A stretch of 64,000 nucleotides of DNA from Anaerobacterium chartisolvens (GTDB lineage: Bacteria; Bacillota; Clostridia; Acetivibrionales; DSM-27016). The stretch covers positions 115,264-179,263 of the forward strand of contig NZ_QPJT01000008.1 of NCBI RefSeq assembly GCF_003337415.1, read 5' to 3'. Within the stretch, counting starts at the first letter, position 1. Each line of letters starts with the position of its first letter. The translations under genes and the position numbers were made by a program. Below the pieces are notes generated by a model that saw only the letters and a program-made list of their open reading frames with translations, was not told the DNA's origin and ran no database searches. Below, piece after piece: positions 7,962 to 14,708 of this stretch.

Positions 7962-8552
7962 TTAGGCCTTTTGACCAGCTAACAGGAACATTCTTTCATT
8001 ATCAGCCTCAACAACGGTATTAAACCCTGAGCTTAAGAAATAGCCTTTAATTGTAGAGGCATCAGGCAGATAGTCCCCGGACACTTCCTGTGATGCGCTT
8101 TTATGGAGGTTGTTTATTTCGTCCCTGCTCTGGGAGTGGCAGATTACAATCTTTCCTCCAGGCTTTAAAAACCTGCCCAGCTTTTCTGCCGCAGTAACCT
8201 TATATTCAAGATGAGGAAATACGGAGTAGCACATCACTATATCAAAATGCTCTGCCGGAAGGCTTAGCGAAAAAACATCACCAACGGTGAAATGCACATT
8301 TGGAGAATTGAATTTGTTTTTAGCTGCCTCAATCATTTTATCCGAAATATCTACAGCAGTAATTTCGCCTGTGTCTCCGATTCTTGAAAGAAGGAAAGGG
8401 ATCATAACACCCGTTCCTGTTCCGACATCAAGAATTTTTGAAGCTTTCTGTATATTAACTAAATCCATAATTTCGTTGATTTTATTTTCATCGTGATTGC
8501 AGATGGTATCCCATTTTTCCGCCATAGAGTTGAAGAACTCCTTATGATTCAC
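7962..8552 (-). CDS. Class I SAM-dependent methyltransferase
   Basis: The 196-residue protein has the motif ILDVGTGTGVMIPFLL at residues 40-55, an AVDISDKMI motif II, and FDIVMCYSVFPHL and LKPGGKIVI strands. These are typical of Methyltransf_11/UbiE-like enzymes. Its start overlaps the end of the ECF S-component gene by 11 bases, so the two are cotranslated. That coupling suggests the methylated compound may be related to the imported nutrient, but the substrate is unknown. Confidence 0.85.
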   Translation of the reverse strand: MNHKEFFNSMAEKWDTICNHDENKINEIMDLVNIQKASKILDVGTGTGVMIPFLLSRIGDTGEITAVDISDKMIEAAKNKFNSPNVHFTVGDVFSLSLPAEHFDIVMCYSVFPHLEYKVTAAEKLGRFLKPGGKIVICHSQSRDEINNLHKSASQEVSGDYLPDASTIKGYFLSSGFNTVVEADNERMFLLAGQKA

Positions 8553-9084
8553 TTGTAAGACCCTCCCTCGTAATCAGGTTATTCTTTGCCAGTATGAGTA
8601 TTAATGGTGGAATGAGTATAAGCTGAATGACAATTCCGGGAATGCTTTTGGTAATGCTTCCAATAATGAACAAAACAGGAGCCGGCAACTGTACCATAAA
8701 GAAGGTTGCGAGTATCCAGACAATAGCACCGCACACAATTCTTCCTGCGATCATGCTTCCTATCAAGGCTATATATGCATTGAGCTTTAACTTTCTATAT
8801 AGCAAATTTGCAACAGCTCCATAAGCAGCAAGCTCAAACACCATATAGAGCAAAACCGGAAAAGCGGGAGGCATTCCTGTGAGCAATGAACTCAAAACAG
8901 GTGTGGCAACCGCTGCGGCAATAGCGAAGGGTAGACTGACAATAAACCCTGCGAGCAATACCGGGATGTGCATGGGCAGGAATGTGGATCCCATACCAAA
9001 GGCATGAAAAACTATAGGTAATAGTATCCCCATAGCAATAAAAAGACCTGACATAACAATTTCCTTTACTGATTTGTTTCGCAT
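8542..9084 (-). CDS. ECF transporter S component (substrate unknown)
   Basis: The 180-residue integral membrane protein has six predicted helices. It shows the S-component features: GLFIAMGILLPIVFHAFG in helix 1, MHIPVLLAGFIVSLPFAI, and the TGMPPAFPVLLYMVFELAAYG segment. S components bind a vitamin or other micronutrient and use a shared energising module (EcfAA'T) encoded elsewhere. The ATG at 9084 follows GGGGG. A terminator-like hairpin sits directly before the ribosome site (9101-9160), so expression is probably controlled by attenuation. It heads an operon with a methyltransferase. Confidence 0.75.
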   Translation of the reverse strand: MRNKSVKEIVMSGLFIAMGILLPIVFHAFGMGSTFLPMHIPVLLAGFIVSLPFAIAAAVATPVLSSLLTGMPPAFPVLLYMVFELAAYGAVANLLYRKLKLNAYIALIGSMIAGRIVCGAIVWILATFFMVQLPAPVLFIIGSITKSIPGIVIQLILIPPLILILAKNNLITREGLTSES

Positions 9085-9100
9085 CCGAAAATCCCCCTTA

Positions 9101-9160
9101 AAAATTATATAAAATAAATAAGCCATGAAAGTGCCGGTTCATCCGGCTTACCTTCATGGC
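9101..9160 (-). promoter_or_regulatory. Attenuator-like terminator hairpin in the ECF S-component leader
   Basis: On the minus strand GCCATGAAGGT...ACTTTCATGGC encloses a second stem GCCGG/CCGGC. It is followed by a U-rich run (TTATTTATTTTATA) that ends about 17 bases before the start codon. Upstream, 9258-9276 forms a separate 7-bp stem (TGAAGCC/GGCTTCA). A leader with upstream structure and a terminator just before a vitamin-transporter gene is the layout of a riboswitch. I do not recognise the aptamer. Confidence 0.5.
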
Positions 9161-9413
9161 AGAATTTCAAAAATAAAAACCATCAAAAGAGCTATTTCTA
9201 CTCAAATATAATACCTTCGTGTCTTGTCTTTATAATGGTGTTAATGCTTTTACTGGCTGAAGCCTTCGTGGCTTCAATATTCCTTTATTAATATACCATA
9301 AGGAAATAATTGACGTCAATAAGCAGATATGATTAAATACCAAATTCCGTATCTATAGCTTTATCAAAAAACCCGGGGACCGACTCTTCCTAACAGGAGT
9401 GTCCCCCCTCCAT
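9161..9413. other. ECF leader and intergenic sequence
   Basis: This contains the upstream part of the putative regulatory leader (stem at 9258-9276, two CACGAAGG copies) and, at 9373-9408, a GGGGAC...GTCCCC palindrome like those elsewhere in the window. No gene is seen. Confidence 0.4.
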
Positions 9414-9530
9414 CTAAAATATGCTCTCCGTACCTTTAAGTCCATAAGGAACCGTTGAGTATGAAGGCATGGTTACTTGGAAATACTCCTGCGTATCTCT
9501 GGTTTCAGCAATACTTATTCCATATCTCGA
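9414..9530 (-). pseudogene. C-terminal fragment of an unidentified protein
   Basis: About 37 codons ending at a TAG at 9414 read SRYGISIAETRDTQEYFQVT and then MPSYSTVPYGLKGTESIF. The composition is protein-like. The upstream side runs straight into a palindromic repeat at 9525-9557, which suggests the rest of the gene was lost at the repeat. No family is recognised. Confidence 0.35.
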
Positions 9531-9557
9531 TAATCGCTATTTTTGAGGACTGTCCCC
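9525..9557. repeat. Short palindromic repeat, second copy of the 7899 type
   Basis: TCTCGATAATCGCTATTTTT followed by GAGGACTGTCCCC matches the right part of the element at 7899-7939. It forms the boundary between two damaged genes and supplies the last codons of the one beginning at 9847. Confidence 0.55.
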
Positions 9558-9847
9558 AGCGTCCCCATCTTTACATTTATGAAACTCTTTTATGATTTCT
9601 AAGGATATTTCATCCTTATCATTAAAACCATACTGAGAAAACTTTTTAAAGAGAGCGCTTTTTGGAGTTAACAGCTTTAGTCGAATCATTGTGCCAAAAC
9701 CAACGTTATATTTTTTTAAGTCCCCCTGTGGTGTATTTAAAAACTCTGCTAAATCTGCTTCTGTAAGATATTTTTCAATTTTGGGAATGTTCTTTTTTAT
9801 ATTTTTATACAATACTTCTTATACAATACTTCATTGAATAAACTCAT
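9537..9847 (-). pseudogene. DUF6794-like small helical protein, frameshifted by a 14-bp tandem duplication
   Basis: The body (from about 9812) reads IPKIEKYLTEADLAEFLNTP, then QGDLKKYNVGFGTMIRLKLL and a helical tail, and resembles DUF6794 proteins. A proper start, ATG at 9847 with GAGGTGA upstream, is out of frame with it. The cause is visible: GAAGTATTGTATAA occurs twice in tandem (9805-9818 and 9819-9832). Removing one 14-base unit restores MSLFNEVLYKNIKKN. The C-terminus also runs into the repeat at 9525-9557. The family assignment is tentative, but the frameshift is seen directly. Confidence 0.6.
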
Positions 9848-9870
9848 AGCATTCACCTCAAAATAAATTT

Positions 9871-9910
9871 ATACGAAAATTGCATAAAAGTCAATATGCA
9901 ATTTTCGCAT
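9871..9910. promoter_or_regulatory. Operator palindrome between divergent genes
   Basis: CGAAAATTGCATA (9874-9886) and TATGCAATTTTCG (9895-9907) form a perfect 13-bp inverted repeat with an 8-base spacer, extendable outward with one mismatch. It lies between the Xre gene at 9938 and the divergent gene at 9847. It is well placed to be the site of the Xre repressor controlling both. Confidence 0.7.
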
Positions 9911-9937
9911 AAAGTAAAATTGTTTTAGGTGATCGAC

Positions 9938-10162
9938 ATGTATCAAAAAGTCAGGAATTTGCGGGAAGATAAAGATTTGACACAACAGCAAATGGCGGAG
10001 CTTTTGAATATTACACAAGCTACCTATTCCCGTTATGAAAGCGGAGATTTGGATATACCCAGCGCAGTACTGATTAAGCTATCAAAATTTCACAACGTCA
10101 GTATAGACTATCTGTTAGGACAAACCGACAACCCAAAGCCTTATGAAAGCAAACGGATTTGA
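9938..10162 (+). CDS. Xre-family HTH repressor
   Basis: The 74-residue protein is one HTH_3 domain (DLTQQQMAELLNITQATYSR followed by YESGDLDIP) plus the tail IDYLLGQTDNP that is common in SinR/ImmR-like regulators. The ATG at 9938 is preferred over a GTG at 9929 because AGGTGAT precedes it. A perfect 13-bp palindrome lies 30 bases upstream, between it and a divergent, frameshifted partner. The pair resembles a compact repressor-target module. Confidence 0.85.
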   Translation: MYQKVRNLREDKDLTQQQMAELLNITQATYSRYESGDLDIPSAVLIKLSKFHNVSIDYLLGQTDNPKPYESKRI

Positions 10163-10187
10163 CAATAGCCCCGCTTCGCTAAAAATC

Positions 10188-10232
10188 GCCCCACGGCAAT
10201 TACCTTTAACGGTAAAAGCCGTGCGGCTTTTG
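10188..10232 (+). terminator. Hairpin terminator after the Xre gene
   Basis: GCCCCACGGCAATTACC pairs with GGTAAAAGCCGTGCGGC around a TTTAAC loop with two internal mismatches. CTTTTG follows it, which fits intrinsic termination 26 bases after the stop. Confidence 0.55.
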
Positions 10233-10255
10233 TCCCGTCCGCTCTGTGAAAACTC

Positions 10256-10401
10256 GAGGACGCTCCTGCTTTTTCCACAGTTTTTCGGCTTTGCCTGCTC
10301 CGCGCACAACGAAAAAGAAGCAGACCTTCAGCCTTCCTTAAACCTATCCTATTCGAATTAATGGATTGAGAATACTGCAATAAACAGGTGCGTCCCCACC
10401 T
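10256..10401 (+). repeat. 145-bp dispersed repeat, copy E
   Basis: The copy runs from GAGGACGCTCCTGC to CAGGTGCGTCCCCACCT. The left terminus has lost the GTGGG of the complete form, while the interior and the right terminus are intact. Confidence 0.85.
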
Positions 10402-10494
10402 TTACATCAATTCTAATACACGGAAATCTTTACACTCCTAAGGATAATTTGTAGTATAATTTAATATGTAGATATATTCAAATGGAGGTACATT

Positions 10495-10968
10495 ATGAGA
10501 AATAAAAAATTAGCAAAACTATTACCTGTAATTTTTTTTGTTGAGTTAGTAGTAATTCACCTAGTAGACTCATTATTCTACGGAGTGATAAAAACGTGGT
10601 TGTTTGATATTGCAATTATTCTTCTATTGCTTTTTTTTGTGTTTATAAAAGAGTTCGGAAAATGGAAATTTATAGGTTTTACTGTGTTATTAGTTTTAAT
10701 CCCATTTCTATTTATTTTTAATTTACCATCTACTACTTACGAAGGTGGAAAGGTTATTGTCCAAAATGAAATAAGTAGTGATGAGATAACTTTTATTTCT
10801 ACAAACTATAAACTAATACCGACTACTCCTCTCAAGTCCTGGTTTATTAATGATTATTACTATCATTATGAAGTTGAAGTTTCAAGAGAAATATTATTTT
10901 ATACAGTAAATCCAATTACTGGAATTACGTTTCAACTTGAAGAAGATTTCTTTAGATATATCCGTTAA
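10495..10968 (+). CDS. Membrane protein of unknown function
   Basis: The 157-residue product has three hydrophobic helices in the first 80 residues (LLPVIFFVELVVIHLV, LFDIAIILLLLFFVFI, IGFTVLLVLIPFLFIF). A soluble extracytoplasmic domain of about 75 residues follows and is rich in Tyr and Ile. I recognise no family. GGAGG lies 6 bases before the ATG, and a TATAAT at 10455-10460 is a likely -10. The coding sequence is clearly more AT-rich than its neighbours. It sits alone between two copies of the 145-bp repeat (E and F), which suggests an acquired cargo gene. Confidence 0.6.
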   Translation: MRNKKLAKLLPVIFFVELVVIHLVDSLFYGVIKTWLFDIAIILLLLFFVFIKEFGKWKFIGFTVLLVLIPFLFIFNLPSTTYEGGKVIVQNEISSDEITFISTNYKLIPTTPLKSWFINDYYYHYEVEVSREILFYTVNPITGITFQLEEDFFRYIR

Positions 10969-11020
10969 GATTATTCAATTAAAGGAAAACGGTAGGTTCA
11001 ACTTTGTATACTTTCTTTAG

Positions 11021-11163
11021 GGGGACGCTCCTGCTTTTTCCACAGTTTTCCTGTTCTGCCTACTCCGCACATAGCTAAAAAAGCCAACCTTCATCCTGCC
11101 TTAAACCTATCCTGTTTGAGAATTAATGGATTGAAAACGCTTCAATAAACAGGTGCGTCCCCA
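11021..11163 (+). repeat. 145-bp dispersed repeat, copy F
   Basis: A full-length copy starts GGGGACGCTCCTGC and ends CAGGTGCGTCCCC. Its right end overlaps the last codons and stop of the gene at 11142-11810. Confidence 0.85.
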
Positions 11164-11810
11164 TATCTACCCATATCTATACGCTTTTCCACTGGATGCC
11201 TCAAAACAGTTCTTAACTTTTCTGGTGCTGTTTTTCGTGGGTCAGATAAGTATATTTCATGATGCTTTCGGTCAATACCAGTTACATCAACTAAATTACT
11301 CTCTTCCACAAATTTTCCCATCATTTCTATTGATTTCGGCTCGTCTGAATAAGGACCTGTATGCATCATCTGAACACATAAGTCTTCTGTAAATTGCTCA
11401 AACCTTGCTCGACTTATATCAAGTTCAGGTTTTTTCTTTTTGCATTCATCAAAAGCCCACTTAAACACTTCCATAGTGACAAATTCTGGTTGCCTCATCA
11501 TCGAAGTCCAACGCCATATATCTCGTTTTTCAAAGTCAAATCCACCGTTTTCACACCACCATAAACCTTCAAGAGGTGGAACGACATATTCAAAATAACC
11601 TTGAGGTTGGTTTCCGCTCATTTTACTCATTTTGATTGTAAATGACAGAGCATACAAAATAGATATAGCGTTTTGATATTCTTCTTGTTGTGGGCTTCCT
11701 TTACCGTTTATCAAAATAAAATTCATAGGTGGTACATCAATTAATGACGGCTTATTCTTCGGCATATAAAGGTCTTTAAATTCTTTTTTGTAATCAAGTT
11801 TATCAGACAT
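11142..11810 (-). CDS. GyrI-like small-molecule-binding protein
   Basis: The 222-residue protein has the features of stand-alone GyrI-like (SbmC) proteins: LIDVPPMNFILINGKGSPQQ near the N-terminus, the YFEYVVPPLEGLWW strand, and a QMMHTGPYSDEPKSIEMM segment. A DRKHHEIYLSDPRKTAPEKL block then introduces the usual LRTVLRHPV ending. Such proteins bind or hydrolyse cyclic or planar small molecules. GGGAG precedes the ATG at 11810. The last seven residues (YGDAPVY) and the stop are encoded by the terminus of repeat copy F, so the native C-terminus has been replaced. Confidence 0.8.
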   Translation of the reverse strand: MSDKLDYKKEFKDLYMPKNKPSLIDVPPMNFILINGKGSPQQEEYQNAISILYALSFTIKMSKMSGNQPQGYFEYVVPPLEGLWWCENGGFDFEKRDIWRWTSMMRQPEFVTMEVFKWAFDECKKKKPELDISRARFEQFTEDLCVQMMHTGPYSDEPKSIEMMGKFVEESNLVDVTGIDRKHHEIYLSDPRKTAPEKLRTVLRHPVEKRIDMGRYGDAPVY

Positions 11811-11914
11811 ATTTATCAACTCCCGCTTTCAATTTTATCAAAACGAATATGACAGCACTATGTCATGTTTTAAAATATAGCGAAATTAGCACTAAAAAAT
11901 ATTTTGAACATGAG

Positions 11915-12017
11915 ATGGGGACACCCCTGCTTTTCCCACAGTTTTCCGGCTCTGCCTGCTCCGCGCACAACGAAAAAGAAGCAGAAAACGCTTCAATAAG
12001 CAGGGCCGTCCCTACCT
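11915..12017 (+). repeat. 145-bp dispersed repeat, copy G (internal deletion)
   Basis: The left end GATGGGGACACCCCTGC and the right end CAGGGCCGTCCCTACC are present. The interior lacks roughly 40 bases, joining AAAAAGAAGCAG directly to AAAACGCTTC. Total length is 103 bases. Confidence 0.8.
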
Positions 12018-12100
12018 CTCTGTATATGAAAACAGAGGTATCAAGTTTTTTCATCTCAATGCCTCTGGATTTCCCTATTGTTTAGGGATACCTCATAATC

Positions 12101-12763
12101 TTACAGCCACTCATTAGGATGATTCATCATCCTTTGCAATTCATCAAAAAACACTTTTAAGTGGTAACCATCTGTTGTTGCATGGTGGACTGTAACGGAA
12201 AGAGGCATTGTAATCTTTCCATTCACTTCCGTAAAACCGCCTGCTTCAAAACTTGGAACATAATAATCCTTTATTCCGTGATTGTGTAATGAGAAACTGT
12301 TGAAAGTAAACCAAGGAATACACGAAATAATATACGCATTAGGCAGTGGCACTCCTTTGGACGATAGAATTCCATGGCTATTGCCATGTTGTGCAGTATC
12401 TTCAATATAATGTCTGTAAAACGCCTCAAAGTGTTCATCGTATTCTGTCCAAAGCAATGACGTTGTCTTATCGTCCTCGTGAAATTGAGGGTATGCAGGA
12501 GTAAGGTAATCCCAATATCCAAGTACACCATCCTGCAAAGCTATACGCAGCTCCTGCTGCTTACTAATAGCTTTAGTTACTAAATAAAGGTATGCAGGAA
12601 AGAATTTATATCCTTTACTTTTCAATGTTTTTCGAAGAATCGTAACATCAATTGTCACGTTGACAGTGTAGGTAGTTGGAGCCATTTGAGTATAATAATA
12701 AAACGATTGTGCCATAGGCCAAGTCTGAGTATCAATAATATGAAAAATTTTTGATTTATCCAT
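12101..12763 (-). CDS. Chloramphenicol acetyltransferase family (CAT type A) enzyme
   Basis: The 220-residue product follows the CAT trimer fold end to end. It has NVTIDVTILRKTLKSKGYKF, FPAYLYLVTKAI, GYWDYLTPAYPQFH, IPWFTFNSFSLH and the catalytic HHATTDGYH near residue 193. The catalytic His and the following Asp are retained. Substrate range cannot be read from sequence, because chromosomal CAT homologues often have poor chloramphenicol activity. Its ATG overlaps the stop of the upstream regulator gene (TAATG), so the two are translationally coupled. Confidence 0.85.
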   Translation of the reverse strand: MDKSKIFHIIDTQTWPMAQSFYYYTQMAPTTYTVNVTIDVTILRKTLKSKGYKFFPAYLYLVTKAISKQQELRIALQDGVLGYWDYLTPAYPQFHEDDKTTSLLWTEYDEHFEAFYRHYIEDTAQHGNSHGILSSKGVPLPNAYIISCIPWFTFNSFSLHNHGIKDYYVPSFEAGGFTEVNGKITMPLSVTVHHATTDGYHLKVFFDELQRMMNHPNEWL

Positions 12764-13344
12764 TATCCATTCACCCACAATCCATGTTGGTTACAACAGT
12801 AATAAATTTTTCTGCCATACATCTTTGGAAAACGCACTTCACCGGTTTGTTCTGGGTATAGTTTAATTAAAAGTGCTCTGTCACAAGTAACATAGGCTAT
12901 AAAACTAATATAATGTGTCTTGCTCATCTCATGCGTAAAGGTTACATAAAAATCATTCTCTACTTCTTCTACCGTTAATTTGTGAATTTCATCAGCCAGA
13001 TTTGGGACAAGTGGCATAAGTTTTCGCCCACAACAAGAAACTTCCGCTTCCCCAGTGGCAGTCAGTGTATTTCCGCAGTTAGAACACACATAGAATTTTA
13101 CTTTCTTCATATTTCCTCCGTCTGCATCATTAGGTTCTAAATTTCCCAATAATATTCTTTCGATATTTACGTCTAAGATCTCGGAGAGTTCACGGAGCAA
13201 GGATACATCAGGGCATCCCAATCCACGCTCCCATTTTGAGATGGCCTTGTCGCTAATGTTCATAGCGTCAGCAAGCTGCTTTTGTGTCATTCTATTCTCT
13301 TTACGCAAACTAAGTATCAGCTTTCCAACTTTGTTGCAATCCAT
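12763..13344 (-). CDS. Xre HTH fused to a desulfoferrodoxin-like iron protein
   Basis: Residues 5-65 are an HTH_3 domain (MTQKQLADAMNISDKAISKW). Residues 78-105 match the desulforedoxin Fe(Cys)4 site (CSNC ... CCGRKLMPL). Residues 125-193 match the superoxide-reductase centre (HEMSKTHYISFI, YPEQTGEVRFP, YYCCNQHGLW). The fusion suggests a regulator that senses superoxide or redox state through iron. GGAGG lies 8 bases before the ATG at 13344. It is coupled to the acetyltransferase gene, its likely target. Whether both iron sites are loaded is unknown. Confidence 0.85.
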   Translation of the reverse strand: MDCNKVGKLILSLRKENRMTQKQLADAMNISDKAISKWERGLGCPDVSLLRELSEILDVNIERILLGNLEPNDADGGNMKKVKFYVCSNCGNTLTATGEAEVSCCGRKLMPLVPNLADEIHKLTVEEVENDFYVTFTHEMSKTHYISFIAYVTCDRALLIKLYPEQTGEVRFPKMYGRKIYYCCNQHGLWVNG

Positions 13345-13546
13345 GTTGTTCACCTCCCTGTATTAAGAATAATCGCAGACGGACTATAATTCAATAAACG
13401 CTCCGTAGAGTTTAGCTTGAGAATATATAAATATGCTTCACCTATCAGATGTATTTTTCCCTAAAAACCAGAGCAAAAAACGGCCATTTTTCAGCCTAAT
13501 TTTTGCCCATTTTTTGCTTAAAACAACACTATGTTGTGGTTTAATT

Positions 13547-13687
13547 GGTGGGGACACTCCTGTTTTTTCCACAGTTTTCCGACTCTGCCTGTTCCGCACA
13601 CAGCCAAAAAGAAGCCGCCCTTCAGCCTGCCTTAAACCTATCCTATTTGAATTAATGGATCGGGAATGCTTCAATAAACAGAAGCGT
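13547..13687 (+). repeat. 145-bp dispersed repeat, copy H (right end split by an insertion)
   Basis: The copy starts GGTGGGGACACTCCTG and is typical up to AATAAACAGAAGCGT. The remaining terminal bases GCGTCCCTTCC appear only at 13890, after a 202-bp element inserted at 13688-13889. Confidence 0.8.
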
Positions 13688-13889
13688 CAGACTGTGTGAA
13701 AACCCTAAAATTGTTTGGAAAATTGCAGCTTGCCACCGCTGCGGCATCATGGGGTACGGTTCTTCTGCTTTCCTTTCAGTCCTACGCTGCGCTACGGAAG
13801 CATAAGAATCCGTCCCCAAGATTCCTCCGCTGTTTTTATGCAAGGACAAAGCTTTACAATTTCATTCAAAATAGTTTTCACACAGCCTG
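13688..13889. mobile_element. MITE-like 202-bp element with 16-bp terminal inverted repeats
   Basis: The left end CAGACTGTGTGAAAAC and the right end GTTTTCACACAGCCTG are inverted copies with one mismatch. GCGT flanks both sides (13684-13687, 13890-13893) as a putative 4-bp target duplication. The interior has no intact gene. The ends resemble those of IS1182-type elements from memory only. The element lies inside repeat copy H. Confidence 0.7.
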
Positions 13890-13909
13890 GCGTCCCTTCC
13901 CCATTCCCT

Positions 13910-14659
13910 TCACTCCATTAATATATCCAGCATCCCCTGCGTATTGCTCAAAAAAGCCTTCATAATCTGATAATGCTCCGTCTCCTCATACTTCACAGCC
14001 TGTATATCCTCCTTGATTTCGTAAATAATCGAATTGGGATATGCCATGATAATGGGTGAGTGAGTTGCTATGATAAATTGGGATTCCCGCCCTACCAGCT
14101 CGTGCATCCTGCTAATCATTGACATCTGCCTCGAAGGTGACAAGGCCGCCTCCGGCTCATCCAGTATATAGACCCCTTTCCCCCCAAACCTGTTCATGAA
14201 AATCGCCAGAAAGGACTCCCCGTGAGACTGCTCGTGCAAGGAGCGGCCTCCATAGGAATTAATAATTCTCGGCCCCCGCTCCCCCTTATCCAGCTCTTCA
14301 ATATTGGTAGCCACATTATACAGGCTCTCCGCCCTGAGAAAAAATCCGTCCCTCGGCTTTTTGACTCCCTTAACGAGATTTATACAGCCATATAAGTCAG
14401 AATGCGTATCCATTGATGAGAAGTTGAAGTTTTTTGTTCCGCCTTCAGGGTTAAATCCGTAGGCCACGGCAATCGCCTCCAGAATGGTCGACTTTCCCGT
14501 TCCGTTTTCCCCGACAATAAACGTCACATTGGGATGCAGGCTTAAATTATCTAAATTACGGACAGCAGGAAGGCAAAAAGGATATCGGTCAAAAGAAGAA
14601 ATGCTTTCCCGGTGCAGCTCCACACTCCTTATGTATTGATTCATGCTTCCCAATTCCAT
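13910..14659 (-). CDS. AAA/ABC-type ATPase (AAA_21-like)
   Basis: The 249-residue protein has Walker A GENGTGKST near residue 51, an ABC-like signature region (YGGRSLHEQSHGES) and Walker B GVYILDEPEAALS. A THSP switch histidine also appears. It lacks any membrane or nuclease domain. Stand-alone proteins of this type (AAA_21/YbeM-like) are seen in clostridial genomes with no fixed role, and some act with toxins or nucleases. GGGGAGG lies 7 bases before the ATG at 14659. It follows glmS by 49 bases on the same strand and may be read through from it. Confidence 0.82.
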   Translation of the reverse strand: MELGSMNQYIRSVELHRESISSFDRYPFCLPAVRNLDNLSLHPNVTFIVGENGTGKSTILEAIAVAYGFNPEGGTKNFNFSSMDTHSDLYGCINLVKGVKKPRDGFFLRAESLYNVATNIEELDKGERGPRIINSYGGRSLHEQSHGESFLAIFMNRFGGKGVYILDEPEAALSPSRQMSMISRMHELVGRESQFIIATHSPIIMAYPNSIIYEIKEDIQAVKYEETEHYQIMKAFLSNTQGMLDILME

Positions 14660-14708
14660 TCAATGCCCTCCCCGCTTTATCCGCTGTTGTAAATATTTCT
14701 CCCCCGAC

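Noticed and set aside
10429..10460. TTTACA/TATAAT promoter for the membrane protein at 10495
   Set aside because: The spacing is 20 bases, too long for a normal sigma-A promoter; only the TATAAT is kept as a possible -10.
1415..13903. Classic integron with attC sites
   Set aside because: The repeats lack the RYYYAAC/GTTRRRY core sites, the genes lie on both strands and no integrase is present; only the spacing pattern resembles a cassette array.
13433..13965. Several open frames of 68-89 codons on both strands
   Set aside because: They lie in repeat copy H and the nested MITE and translate to repeat-derived sequence also found in other copies.
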